In this document: piece after piece, positions 42,639 to 52,170 of the stretch
Layout of the letters: the number at the start of each line of letters is the position of its first letter
Numbering within the stretch: position 1 is the first letter of the stretch
From: Pelosinus fermentans DSM 17108
GTDB taxonomy: Bacteria > Bacillota > Negativicutes > DSM-13327
Direction: 5' to 3'
Length of the DNA: 64,000 nucleotides
Assembly (NCBI RefSeq): GCF_000271485.2
Contig: NZ_AKVN02000001.1
Span: forward strand, 934,001 to 998,000
Made by a program: the position numbers and the translations under genes
Notes under the pieces: generated by a model
What the model was told of the DNA's origin: nothing
The model's database searches: none
The model's input: only the letters and a program-made list of their open reading frames with translations

Positions 42639-42848
42639 CTAGGATAAGAGCTCCAGACGACGATTCGTTACAAGTTCGCTAAGAGTTGTGGTATCCAGTT
42701 CTCTGGCCTTGTGTGCAAATTCTTCTCGGGTAAAGATCTTTTTATCAATAAGTAAATCAATTAAAACCGTGATTGCCAAAGTATTCTTATAATCCGTATC
42801 TTTTAAGTCTGCAATCTGTCCAATTACATTAATCGAGTTTAGTTGCAA
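42639..42848 (-). CDS. Small protein of unknown function
   Basis: 69 aa, no family recognised. The start is TTG 42848, with an AAGGAGG site at normal distance (42855-42861). The sequence is largely helical and charged (LAITVLIDLLIDKKIFTREE, FAHKARELDTTTLSELVTN), with no membrane segment or cysteines. It is read against the hydrogenase operon and diverges from secA. The clear ribosome site is the main evidence that it is real. Confidence 0.6.
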   Translation of the reverse strand: MQLNSINVIGQIADLKDTDYKNTLAITVLIDLLIDKKIFTREEFAHKARELDTTTLSELVTNRRLELLS

Positions 42849-42978
42849 GGTAATTCCTCCTTAAAATAAAAAAATATTGTATATTCTCAGGTATTCCCAT
42901 TTTATGAGTAATTTATACTTAAAATAGGTTTTCTTGTAAGCTGAGAAAGTAATAAATAAAAATCTATAGAGCTATAAA

Positions 42979-43110
42979 AAAAGTAATGAACCGCGAAGAT
43001 CACGAAGAAATGCAAAGAACGCGAAGGAGATAGTATCGTTAATTCATATTCTTCATAGTCTTTATATTCTTCGCATCTTCGCGGTTCAAAATGCTTTATT
43101 TTTTTGTCTC
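42979..43110. repeat. Palindromic intergenic repeat, GAAG subtype (copy R2)
   Basis: TGAACCGCGAAGAT (42987-43000) pairs perfectly with ATCTTCGCGGTTCA (43075-43088). Both arms continue with further GAAG words, and the flanks are AAAAAAAGTAA on the left and AAATGCTTTATTTTTTT on the right. It lies between divergently read genes. Apart from this repeat and the secA promoter, I see nothing in 42862-43269. Confidence 0.85.
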
Positions 43111-43180
43111 GTAGCATTTTTTCCTATTCTCCCATATAGGATTATTGCTTAATGTGAGGCCCAAGTTTTCTTTATTTACT

Positions 43181-43209
43181 TTGACTTATGTATTATCTTT
43201 TGATAAAAT
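43181..43209 (+). promoter_or_regulatory. Promoter of secA
   Basis: TTGACT (43181-43186) and TAAAAT (43204-43209) with a 17-base spacer, about 75 bases before the start codon. Confidence 0.65.
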
Positions 43210-43285
43210 TTAGAATTAGGCATATACTGTAAACTAAGAGAAGTTTTTTCATGAAATGTGCTAACTTTTAAGGAGTTGATACCAG

Positions 43286-45802
43286 TTGTTTAAGTTTTTA
43301 AAAAATCTCTTTGGTGATGATAATGAAAAAGAAATAAAACGTATGATGAAATATGTGGAAGAAGTCAATACATTTGAACCTGCCATGCATAAATTAAGCG
43401 ATATTTCACTGTCTGCTAAGACAGGTGAGTTTAGACGTCGTTTAGAACAAGGCGAGACATTGGATGATATTTTGCCAGAGGCTTTCGCTGTTGTACGGGA
43501 AGCTTCTCGCCGTGTATTGGGTATGAGGCATTTTGATGTTCAGCTGCTAGGCGGTATTACGCTGCATGAAGGCAATATTGCTGAGATGCGTACAGGGGAA
43601 GGTAAAACTCTCGTAGGTACTCTAGCTACATATCTGAACGCTCTGACTGGTAAAGGTGTTCACGTTGTTACCGTTAATGATTATTTAGCAAAACGTGATA
43701 GTGAATGGATGGGGAAAGTATATCGCTTTTTAGGTCTGACGGTAGGACTCATTGTACATGGCCTGGATTTTGTTGATCGTAAACAGGCGTATCATGCGGA
43801 TATTACTTATGGCACGAATAATGAATTTGGTTTTGACTACCTGCGGGATAATATGGTTATTTATGCAGAGCAAATGGTGCAGCGTCCATTAAATTACGCT
43901 ATTGTGGATGAAGTGGATAGTATTCTCATTGATGAAGCGCGCACACCTCTCATTATTTCCGGACCAGGGGAGAAATCAACCGAATTATATCATGTCTTAG
44001 CAAGAATTACTCCGAAACTAAAAGAAGGCGAAGACTATACCGTTGATGAAAAGACCCGCACCGTAGCACCAACGGAAAGTGGTATCGCCAAAGCAGAAAA
44101 ACTGCTTGGAATTACCAATCTATATGATCATGCCAATATTGAGATGTCTCACCATTTTAATCAGGCCCTGAAAGCGAAGGGATTAATGAAACGGGATCGG
44201 GATTATGTGGTAAAAGACGGAGAAGTCGTCATTGTAGATGAATTTACGGGCCGCTTAATGTTTGGCCGCCGCTACTCTGATGGTCTGCATCAGTCCATTG
44301 AGGCAAAAGAAGGAGTAAAGGTAGAACGGGAAAGCCAAACCTTAGCTTCCATTACCTTCCAGAATTATTTCCGTATGTATAAGAAATTGTCCGGTATGAC
44401 AGGTACTGCTAAAACAGAAGAGGCAGAATTCCGGAAAATTTATAAACTGGACGTTATTACGATTCCGACGAACAAAGAAGTAAGCCGTACGGATCTGCCG
44501 GATGTAATTTATAAAACCACCGGGGCAAAATATAGAGCTGTAGTCAATTCCATTGTAGAACGTCATGCAAAAGGACAGCCGGTGCTCGTAGGTACGACTT
44601 CCATTGTGCAGTCAGAACATTTGAGTGATATGTTAAAAAAGAAAGACGTGCCTCATAATGTACTAAATGCTAAGTATCATGAAATGGAAGCCCAAATTAT
44701 AGCCCAGGCCGGGCAGCCGGGAGCTGTGACCATTGCTACGAATATGGCAGGCCGCGGTACGGATATCGTGTTAGGTGAAGGTGTGGCTGATCTGGGCGGA
44801 CTGCATATTATTGGTACAGAACGGCATGAAAGTCGTCGTATCGATAATCAGCTGCGTGGTCGTGCCGGTCGTCAGGGGGACCCTGGATCTTCTCACTTCT
44901 TCTTATCCTTGGAAGATGACTTAATGCGTTTATTTGGTTCCGATAATATTGCGACAATCATGGATAAATTGGGCATGGAAGAAGATGAGCCCATTGAACA
45001 TAGCTTAATTACGCGCTCCATTGAACAGGCCCAGAAGAAAGTCGAAGGCCGTAATTTTGACATGCGTAAGCATGTATTGGAATATGATGATGTAATGAAC
45101 CAGCAGCGGGAAGTCATCTATGGACAGCGCCGCCAGATTTTGACAGGCGAAGATATGAAAGAAAACATTTTCCATATGATTGAAAAACTTATCAATCGGG
45201 GTATGGAACTGTTTGCTGACGAAAAATTATATCCAGAAGATTGGAATACCCAAGGCTTGGTTGAATACTGCGAAGATGTTTTTGCCCCAGAAGGTCAGTT
45301 AAAGGCAGAGGAACTTGGCAATTTAAGCCGTACAGAGCTGCAGGAAGAATTGCTTAAGGTAGCAACGGATTCTTATAATGCCCGGGAAGCCTTGTTTGGT
45401 TCTGATAATATGCGGGAGATGGAAAAGGTTGTTATGCTGAAAGTGGTCGATTCCAAATGGATGGAACATTTGGATGCCATGGATATGCTGCGTGAAGGCA
45501 TTAGTCTGCGGTCCTACGGTCAGCGTGATCCATTGATTGAATATAAGATTGAAGCCTATGACATGTTCCAGCAGCTGATTGATATCATCCAGGAAGAGAT
45601 TGTGAAATATATTTATCGGGTGAATATCGTTGCTCCTCCTGAAGATCGCTTGCAGCAGGCTCATGCCAGCCATGGAGAAGAAGAGGCAAAAGAGCCAAAA
45701 GCACAGCAGCCAATCGTCAATGCAGAGCAAATTGGCCGTAATGACTTATGCCCATGCGGTTCAGGTCAGAAATACAAAAAATGCTGCGGAGCTGCAAAGT
45801 AA
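43286..45802 (+). CDS. secA: Preprotein translocase ATPase SecA
   Basis: 838 aa motor of the Sec pathway. TTG start with AAGGAG 10 bases upstream. Walker A is in [20 protein letters not shown] near residue 100, and the [19 protein letters not shown] block carries the DEAD-type Walker [14 protein letters not shown] and [15 protein letters not shown] are motifs of the second nucleotide-binding fold. The C terminus is the zinc-binding [14 protein letters not shown] that binds SecB and ribosomes. Followed by repeat R3 and prfB. Confidence 0.97.
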   Translation: MFKFLKNLFGDDNEKEIKRMMKYVEEVNTFEPAMHKLSDISLSAKTGEFRRRLEQGETLDDILPEAFAVVREASRRVLGMRHFDVQLLGGITLHEGNIAEMRTGEGKTLVGTLATYLNALTGKGVHVVTVNDYLAKRDSEWMGKVYRFLGLTVGLIVHGLDFVDRKQAYHADITYGTNNEFGFDYLRDNMVIYAEQMVQRPLNYAIVDEVDSILIDEARTPLIISGPGEKSTELYHVLARITPKLKEGEDYTVDEKTRTVAPTESGIAKAEKLLGITNLYDHANIEMSHHFNQALKAKGLMKRDRDYVVKDGEVVIVDEFTGRLMFGRRYSDGLHQSIEAKEGVKVERESQTLASITFQNYFRMYKKLSGMTGTAKTEEAEFRKIYKLDVITIPTNKEVSRTDLPDVIYKTTGAKYRAVVNSIVERHAKGQPVLVGTTSIVQSEHLSDMLKKKDVPHNVLNAKYHEMEAQIIAQAGQPGAVTIATNMAGRGTDIVLGEGVADLGGLHIIGTERHESRRIDNQLRGRAGRQGDPGSSHFFLSLEDDLMRLFGSDNIATIMDKLGMEEDEPIEHSLITRSIEQAQKKVEGRNFDMRKHVLEYDDVMNQQREVIYGQRRQILTGEDMKENIFHMIEKLINRGMELFADEKLYPEDWNTQGLVEYCEDVFAPEGQLKAEELGNLSRTELQEELLKVATDSYNAREALFGSDNMREMEKVVMLKVVDSKWMEHLDAMDMLREGISLRSYGQRDPLIEYKIEAYDMFQQLIDIIQEEIVKYIYRVNIVAPPEDRLQQAHASHGEEEAKEPKAQQPIVNAEQIGRNDLCPCGSGQKYKKCCGAAK

Positions 45803-45810
45803 AGAGATTT

Positions 45811-45890
45811 GAACCACAAAGGCACAAAGGACACAAAGTTTTAAATACTTTTTTGTGTTGCGCGTAAGCGCAATTGTGCCTTTGTGGTTA
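45811..45890. repeat. Palindromic intergenic repeat, CAAAG subtype with nested hairpin (copy R3)
   Basis: AACCACAAAGGCACAA (45812-45827) pairs perfectly with TTGTGCCTTTGTGGTT (45874-45889). Immediately inside the right arm is a second hairpin, TTGCGC-GTAA-GCGCAA (45858-45873), with a GNRA-type loop. It lies between secA and prfB. Confidence 0.85.
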
Positions 45891-45927
45891 ATGATTTTTA
45901 AAACTTAATTTATTGGAGTTGATACAG

Positions 45928-47029
45928 TTGTTGTTAGAAGATTTGCGAGTACAGATTGCTGCTTTTGAACAGAAATTAGTTGAAGTGAGGGCTTCTCTTT
46001 GACGTTGCCGGCAAAGAAGAACGTATTTCCTTATTAGAAGATACAATGGGGGGGCCAGGTTTTTGGGATGATCCTGATAAAGCGCAAAAAGTCGCCCAGG
46101 AGCTAAATGTCTTGAAAGATGGTGTAGCCCAATTTGAGCAGCTGTCCACAGCCTATGAGGATTTAAGTCTATTGTGGCAAATGGGAATGGAAGAAAAGGA
46201 TGAAAGCATCTATCCGGAAGTCCTGGAAGCTGTTGATAAGATGACTAAGGATATTGAACGATTGGAAGTTGCTTTAATGCTGTCAGGAGAACATGATGGC
46301 AGCAATGCCATACTAACACTCCATGCCGGCGCTGGCGGTACGGAGGCTCAGGATTGGGCTCAAATGCTGCTGCGCATGTATGTGCGCTGGGCGGAGAAGA
46401 ATGGTTATAAAGTAGAAACCATGGATTTTCTGGCGGGTGATGAAGCTGGAGTGAAAAGTGCTACGATTTTAGTTTCTGGTCTAAATGCTTATGGCTATTT
46501 AAAATCAGAAAAAGGGGTGCACCGCCTAGTGCGCATTTCTCCATTTGATGCCAGCGGTCGTCGTCACACTTCCTTTGCTGCTGTGGATGTTATGCCTGAA
46601 ATTGATGATAATGTAGACATTGATATTAATATGGCTGATGTTCGTGTAGACACCTATCGTGCCAGTGGGGCGGGCGGTCAGCATATCAACAAAACGGATT
46701 CCGCCGTACGCATGACACATGTTCCAACGGGCGTTGTAGTACAGTGTCAGACCCAGCGTTCCCAGATCAAGAATCGTGAACAATGTATGAAAATGCTGCG
46801 GGCTAAATTATATGAATTAGAACGCCAGAAACAGGAAAATATAAAAAATGAGCTTGGCGGCGATTATCAGGCCATTGAGTGGGGCAGCCAGATTCGTTCG
46901 TATGTATTTCATCCTTATAATATGGTAAAAGATCATCGCACTAACGCGGAAACCGGCAATGTCCATGCCGCCATGGATGGAGACCTTGGCCTTTTTATCG
47001 AGGCATACTTAAAACAAGGAAAGAAGTAA
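45928..47029 (+). CDS. prfB: Peptide chain release factor 2, programmed +1 frameshift
   Basis: Release factor that reads UGA and UAA. The gene is joined from 45928-45999 and 46001-47029: 24 codons lead to CTT-TGA-C, where the ribosome slips forward one base at the in-frame TGA (46000-46002) and continues as DVAGKEERISLLEDTMG. An SD-like GTGAGGG lies just upstream of the slip site, as in other prfB genes, making synthesis self-limiting. The GGQ motif is in ASGAGGQHINKTDSAV, which contacts the peptidyl centre. Total 366 aa, the usual length. The start is one of two tandem TTG codons after GGAG. Confidence 0.95.
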
Positions 47030-47051
47030 GAGAAATAAGGAGGCGTATCCT

Positions 47052-47741
47052 GTGACAAAAGGCTTGCGTCTTGTGATTGTGATATTGTTGCTGGCAGTTG
47101 CCGGTGAGGTACTGCTGCCAATGATATTATCGGATATTGTAGCCAAAGGTATGAGGGGCTTGGTAGGTAGTGAGCAAGTGACAGCTACATTGACCAAACG
47201 CCCGGCTCTCCTCATGTTGGGTGGTAATTTTGATAATATTACCGTTAATGCCCGGCAGGCAAAAGTAGATAAACTAGTATTTGATGATATGAGTATTACA
47301 TTAAAAGATGCCCAGTTAGATATAGGAGCGCTCATTACTCGCCGTTTGGTTGCCTTTCAGTCTATTGGTGATGTAGAGATTCGGGGCACAGTAACTCAAG
47401 ATGAACTGGCGCGGTATTTAAACCAAACCGTTAAAGGAATAAAAAATGCCGTAGTAGATATACAATCTGACAAAATAAAGGCCAGCAGCAGCTTTTCCCT
47501 TGGAGGCTTCGCCAATGTGGCTGTAACTCTAGAGGGAAAGATTGTGGGTGACGGACAAAAGATCAAATTCGTTACGGATCAATTTTTGCTGAATAATCGA
47601 ATGACTGGTAATTTAGGAGGCGCTCTTTTAACTGAGGTCTCTTTAGTGGATTTGAATAAATTGCCTTTCCATGTAAATGTCCGTGACATTGTAATGGAAA
47701 GCGGGAAAGTCATTTTATATCTAGATAACCGTCCACATTAG
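47052..47741 (+). CDS. DUF2993 family exported or membrane-anchored protein
   Basis: 229 aa. One hydrophobic N-terminal segment (LRLVIVILLLAVAGEVLLP) anchors or exports it. The rest matches DUF2993 (LmeA-like) proteins: VTATLTKRPALLMLGGNFDN, VDKLVFDDMSITLKDAQLD and a beta-rich C-terminal half. The family is linked to envelope lipid or polysaccharide handling in actinobacteria, but no role is known in this group. GTG start with AGGAGGCG upstream, 22 bases after prfB. Confidence 0.75.
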   Translation: MTKGLRLVIVILLLAVAGEVLLPMILSDIVAKGMRGLVGSEQVTATLTKRPALLMLGGNFDNITVNARQAKVDKLVFDDMSITLKDAQLDIGALITRRLVAFQSIGDVEIRGTVTQDELARYLNQTVKGIKNAVVDIQSDKIKASSSFSLGGFANVAVTLEGKIVGDGQKIKFVTDQFLLNNRMTGNLGGALLTEVSLVDLNKLPFHVNVRDIVMESGKVILYLDNRPH

Positions 47742-47802
47742 TACAGCGTCAACTCTAAAACAGCCCGACAATATCACGCCGATTAGGGTTGATGCTGCAC
47801 GA

Positions 47803-47828
47803 GCCCTTATCAGGGCAATTTTTTTTGT
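47803..47828 (+). terminator. Terminator after the DUF2993 gene
   Basis: GCCCT-TATC-AGGGC (47803-47816) is followed by AA and eight T residues. Confidence 0.65.
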
Positions 47829-47842
47829 AATAGTAAAAAATG

Positions 47843-47990
47843 AAATTGAACCACAAAGGCACAATGCCGCTGACGCGGCACACAAAGGAGTTCACAAAAA
47901 AATATAAATAGGTCCTTAGACCCTTTGTGTCCTTTGCGTTTTTGTGGTTCAATTCGTTTTATATGTTTTAATGGGCGTGTTGTGTTTTGT
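47843..47990. repeat. Palindromic intergenic repeat, CAAAG subtype with nested hairpin (copy R4)
   Basis: AATTGAACCACAAA (47844-47857) pairs perfectly with TTTGTGGTTCAATT (47941-47954). After AACCACAAAGGCACAA in the left arm sits the hairpin TGCCGC-TGAC-GCGGCA (47865-47880). The right half and its tail (TCGTTTTATAT) match half copy H3. I see nothing else in 47991-48125. Confidence 0.85.
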
Positions 47991-48143
47991 CTATGACGCA
48001 CAGTTTTTATAAAAATTATCCTTAAAAAGCAGGATATTGGAGTGTTCTGCCAGAATATGATGAAGTTGCATAAAGTATTGCGACTAGGGGTTACAATATT
48101 GTTTATATGACCGTACTTGATAGATAAGGTGGGATAGATTGTT

Positions 48144-50195
48144 TTGAGAGATTTTAAATATAATAAGATATTATTACTGTGCATCGTCATCGGTCTAGCG
48201 GCAGCGTTAACCATTGTCTGGCAGCGCCATAAAATAGAAGAAAGCAGCACAACCATTGAGATGGTCATGGAGTATGAAGATGTTGTAGAACTGGCTCAGC
48301 TTGAGGGGGTTCCTGCCGAACATGTGATGCGGCGCATGAAAGAGGCTGGAATTACTTCTCTGGCAGTGTATGAGACCACGCTGGAGAAACTAAATAAAAG
48401 CGGTAAGGTAGCAGTTTTGTCGGGTGCCCAATTGCTGCAGCAGTATTATACAGGTATGCTAGGTGATGCAGTTTGGCGTAACTTAGTAGAAATAGGCCGT
48501 ATTCAAGCAGAAGATGTCTATGTTGTTGGACGTGATCCGCAAGTTTTCGCTGAGGTGAAAGAGGATCTGATCGAAAGGTTGAGCCCCGAGAGGGTGGCAG
48601 TCCTTGACAGTCAGCGCCAGATTTTAGCTGTGAAAGCAAATTATGAAAAAGTACTAAAATGGAATCTTGGTTTGCCAACGGATGAAATGCGTTATGTGTC
48701 TGGTCAAGGATTTTATGTAGTAGCACGGCCTAGCAATTATACAAAAGTGGAAAAAGAGAATGTAGAAGGGGTATTTGCCCGCTTATCAGGTATTGAAAAT
48801 GTTTCTGCACTGATATTTGTTGGTGATGAAGCCTTGGGGTATCCTGATCTATTGCCGTTGACTTTGGAGAAAGTCAAAAGCAAACAATTGACATTAGGCT
48901 TGATTGAACATCCTCTGCAATTACAGTTTTTTAAACAAGAGGGGCTTGTTCCCATGGCGATAGCCAATGATTACAAGGCAGCTCGTGTGTATGTGATTCC
49001 TAAAGATGAACAGCCTAAATTAAAATCAGCCGAAGCAGTTCAACGCTGGATTGTAACGGATCAAGAACGCAATATACGCATTAATTTGCTTCGAAAATAT
49101 GATAAAGCCGAACCGGGCAAAACCCTTTTAGAAACCAATTTGGAGTATGTCGCCAATGTGAGAGATGGTTTAATTGCCAGTGGTTTTACCATCGGTAAGG
49201 CAGGACTTTTCCATCCCTATTTCCCACAAGTCTTCTTATTAGTGGCAATTACCATTGGAGCAGTGGCTGCGGGAGTATTATTTTTGACCTTAGTGCGTCC
49301 TTTTCCTGCCCGCTATCAATATGCACTATTGCTGCTGCTCTCTCTGGTTTTTGCATTTCCTTTGCTAAAAGGCAGCGGCAATGCAGTGCGCCAGGCAGTG
49401 GCATTATGCAGTGCTGTTATTTTCCCTGTTTTAGCTATGACGTGGCAGCTTGACCGCTGGAAAAAGCTGTCGATAGAAGGGCGGGGAAGTCTCGCCGGCA
49501 TTATAAAAGATGGGATCGGCGGGTTAATCATCACCGTCATGCTGTCCATGGTTGGCGGTATGTATGTGGCAGCTGTACTGGGGGATGTACGTTTTTTTCT
49601 GGAAATGGAAATTTTCCGTGGTGTAAAGGTAACCTTTGTGGCTCCGCTGCTCCTTATTACGATCATTTATTTAGCTCGGTATAATTTATTTGAAAATGAA
49701 CAAGAGGATGAAAAAGACATTTGGCAGCAGGTTATAAAATTGCTGAATTATCCTTTGTATATTAAAACCTTATTTGTATTTGCCCTGGCAGCAATTGGTG
49801 CTTGGATATTCATTGGCAGATCTGGTCATACAGCAGGTGTGCCTGTACCGGATATAGAACTAAAAATGCGGGCCTTTCTAGAAAGGGTTATGTATGCCAG
49901 ACCGCGAGGCAAAGAATTTATGATTGGGCATCCTGCTTTTTTCTTAGCAGTTATGGCACTGTATCGTCAATGGCCTCGTGTGGTACACTATGCAATGATC
50001 GTAGCTGCAACTATTGCCCAGGGTTCCCTGGTTGAAACCTTTGCCCATTTGCGCACTCCAGTGCTCATGTCTTTTGTTCGGGGCATAGATGGCATGGTAG
50101 CAGGTATTGGTGTAGGTATAGTAGCAGTACTTGCTGTTCAAGTGCTTTGTTACTTGTCTGTTGTCCTAGGAAGGAGATCTGTTAAGAATGAGTGA
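48144..50195 (+). CDS. DUF5693 family polytopic membrane protein
   Basis: 683 aa. The first 30 residues form one membrane helix (ILLLCIVIGLAAALTIVW). About residues 45-340 are extracytoplasmic (VVELAQLEGVPAEHVMRRMK, DVYVVGRDPQVFAEVKEDLI and so on), followed by about eight membrane segments from VFLLVAITIGAVAAGVLF to VGIVAVLAVQVLCYLSVV. It matches the DUF5693 proteins that sit before csaB in Negativicutes and some Clostridia. The role is unknown, but the 8-base overlap with csaB implies a shared function in cell-surface polymer modification. TTG start. Confidence 0.78.
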   Translation: MRDFKYNKILLLCIVIGLAAALTIVWQRHKIEESSTTIEMVMEYEDVVELAQLEGVPAEHVMRRMKEAGITSLAVYETTLEKLNKSGKVAVLSGAQLLQQYYTGMLGDAVWRNLVEIGRIQAEDVYVVGRDPQVFAEVKEDLIERLSPERVAVLDSQRQILAVKANYEKVLKWNLGLPTDEMRYVSGQGFYVVARPSNYTKVEKENVEGVFARLSGIENVSALIFVGDEALGYPDLLPLTLEKVKSKQLTLGLIEHPLQLQFFKQEGLVPMAIANDYKAARVYVIPKDEQPKLKSAEAVQRWIVTDQERNIRINLLRKYDKAEPGKTLLETNLEYVANVRDGLIASGFTIGKAGLFHPYFPQVFLLVAITIGAVAAGVLFLTLVRPFPARYQYALLLLLSLVFAFPLLKGSGNAVRQAVALCSAVIFPVLAMTWQLDRWKKLSIEGRGSLAGIIKDGIGGLIITVMLSMVGGMYVAAVLGDVRFFLEMEIFRGVKVTFVAPLLLITIIYLARYNLFENEQEDEKDIWQQVIKLLNYPLYIKTLFVFALAAIGAWIFIGRSGHTAGVPVPDIELKMRAFLERVMYARPRGKEFMIGHPAFFLAVMALYRQWPRVVHYAMIVAATIAQGSLVETFAHLRTPVLMSFVRGIDGMVAGIGVGIVAVLAVQVLCYLSVVLGRRSVKNE

Positions 50196-51321
50196 GATTG
50201 TTATTTCAGGATACTATGGTTTTGGCAATGCCGGTGATGAAGCCATGCTGGCAGCCATGATCGAAGTATTGACTGAACTTGCATCCGATATTAAAATTAC
50301 AGTGATCTCCGGTAACCCAGAGGATACCTGCAGACGTCACGGAGTAGCGGCTGTATATCGTTTAAACTTTCCTGAGATTATCAAAGTTTTGTCACGAAGC
50401 CAGCTGTTAATCAGCGGCGGAGGCAGTTTGCTCCAGGACGTCACCAGTGAACGCAGCTTATATTATTACTTAAGCATTATGATGTTCGCGAAAAAACTGG
50501 GCACTCCTGTTATGCTCTATGCCCAGGGAATTGGTCCAGTGCGCGGCACATTGGCTAGAAGTGCGATGCGCTATATTGGTAATATGGTGGATTTAATTAC
50601 TGTCAGAGACGAAGGTTCTCTTGCAGAGTTAAAGCGTCTGGAAGTAGTAAAGCCGCCAATCCATGTTACTGCGGACCCTGTACTGGCAATGCATCAGGTG
50701 GATAAGCAAATTGGCCGCAGGATTTTGCGCAATGCCGGAGTGGAAGGCAATGTACCTCTCATTGGTATATCGGTGCGGGAATGGAAGGATTGGAAGCACT
50801 ATAAAGAGGTTCTAGTGGAAGCCGCCAATCAATTGGCAGAAGAATTTGAGGCAAGAATTGTATTCTTGCCTATGCAATGGCCGGAGGATTGTGCCGTATC
50901 AAAAAGAATGGCTATTCGTACGAAATCCAAGGCGATTGTACTCACGGAAGAGTATACCACCAGTGAATTATTGTCCTTAGTGGGAAACTTTGATATGCTG
51001 ATTGGCATCCGGCTCCATGCCTTAATCTTTGCCGCAGTAATGCATGTGCCAATGGTAGGGATTTCCTATGATCCTAAAATTGATCGTTTTTTAGAGTCTT
51101 TAGGAGAATGTCATGCTGGAGATTTACAAAATCTAGATGCCCAAAGTTTGGTAGAAAAAGTGCGCCAGCTATGGCCGACAAGCAAAGGGGCAAAACAATC
51201 CAAAGTTGAGCAGAGTACATATCTTAGGGATAAAGCATTTCAAAATGCAGAATTAGCGTTGGAACTCATTTCTCAAAGAAAGTGGGGGAAGGCAAATCAT
51301 GAAAAAAATAATATGGCGTGA
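50188..51321 (+). CDS. csaB: Polysaccharide pyruvyl transferase CsaB
   Basis: 377 aa enzyme that adds ketal-linked pyruvate to cell-wall polysaccharide, which SLH-domain proteins then bind. GYYGFGNAGDEAMLAAMIEV at the N terminus and LISGGGSLLQDVTSERSLYY are the family signature; the C-terminal GIRLHALIFAAVMHVPMVGIS follows the GT-B-like pattern. In diderm Firmicutes, SLH-domain outer-membrane proteins use such attachment, so CsaB may help tether the outer membrane. AGGAGATC is the ribosome site; the gene overlaps both neighbours. Confidence 0.9.
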   Translation: MSEIVISGYYGFGNAGDEAMLAAMIEVLTELASDIKITVISGNPEDTCRRHGVAAVYRLNFPEIIKVLSRSQLLISGGGSLLQDVTSERSLYYYLSIMMFAKKLGTPVMLYAQGIGPVRGTLARSAMRYIGNMVDLITVRDEGSLAELKRLEVVKPPIHVTADPVLAMHQVDKQIGRRILRNAGVEGNVPLIGISVREWKDWKHYKEVLVEAANQLAEEFEARIVFLPMQWPEDCAVSKRMAIRTKSKAIVLTEEYTTSELLSLVGNFDMLIGIRLHALIFAAVMHVPMVGISYDPKIDRFLESLGECHAGDLQNLDAQSLVEKVRQLWPTSKGAKQSKVEQSTYLRDKAFQNAELALELISQRKWGKANHEKNNMA

Positions 51322-52144
51322 TTACCTGGGAATTGCAGTAGGAGCTGCCATTACAGCGGTTAGCCTCAATATGTTTTTAATACCGAATAAGGTGGCAGCA
51401 GGTGGTGTCAGCGGTCTGGCGACGGTGCTACATCATTTATTGAATTGGCCGGTAGGGATTATTATGCTGGCATTTAATATTCCTTTATTTATCATTGGTC
51501 TTAAGGTCATGGGGGCGCGTTATGGTATTAATACCCTGTTTGGTGCTGCAATGCTTTCTATCGCCATTGATCTGATGGCTCCTTACACACCTGTGCTGAC
51601 AGGTGATTTGCTGCTCAATTCCTTATATGGCGGTGTCATAGGCGGTATTGGTATGGGAATTGTCTTTCGCTATAAAGGCAATACTGCAGGGACAGCCTTA
51701 GCGGCTGTTATTTTAAATAAATTACTGAAGATTCGTGTAGGGCAAGCCATGATGGCTGCTGATTTTTTTGTAATCGTCTTTGCCGGTTTAGCCTTTAAAA
51801 GCGCTGAACTTTCATTATATGCGTTGATTTCGATCTTTGTAACAGGACAGATTGTTGATTTGGTACAAGAAGGTCCTAGTACGTCTAAGGCCTTTTTTGT
51901 TATGAGCAGTCAGCCAAAACAGGTAGCAGATGCCATTATTAAGGAAATGGATCGAGGCGTCACTGTGCTCCAAGCAAAGGGCGGCTATACGGGAGATCCT
52001 CGAGAGATGCTATTGTGTGTGGTAAGTACCAGTGAAGTGACACAGTTAAAGGAAGTCATTTATCATATTGATTCGAAGGCTTTTGTGATTGTGACCACTG
52101 CTCACGAGGTATTAGGTGAAGGTTTTACAGAAGTAAAAATATAA
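51299..52144 (+). CDS. YitT family membrane protein
   Basis: 281 aa: five or six membrane helices (DYLGIAVGAAITAVSLNMFL and following, with GVSGLATVLHHLLNWPVGII) form the DUF161 part, and about residues 205-281 the soluble DUF2179 domain (KAFFVMSSQPKQVADAIIKE, DRGVTVLQAKGGYTGDPREM). The transported substrate is unknown. Overlap with csaB (23 bases) places it in the same transcription unit. Confidence 0.85.
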   Translation: MKKIIWRDYLGIAVGAAITAVSLNMFLIPNKVAAGGVSGLATVLHHLLNWPVGIIMLAFNIPLFIIGLKVMGARYGINTLFGAAMLSIAIDLMAPYTPVLTGDLLLNSLYGGVIGGIGMGIVFRYKGNTAGTALAAVILNKLLKIRVGQAMMAADFFVIVFAGLAFKSAELSLYALISIFVTGQIVDLVQEGPSTSKAFFVMSSQPKQVADAIIKEMDRGVTVLQAKGGYTGDPREMLLCVVSTSEVTQLKEVIYHIDSKAFVIVTTAHEVLGEGFTEVKI

Positions 52145-52170
52145 AGCTTGATTTTAAGGAGGTCATAGAT

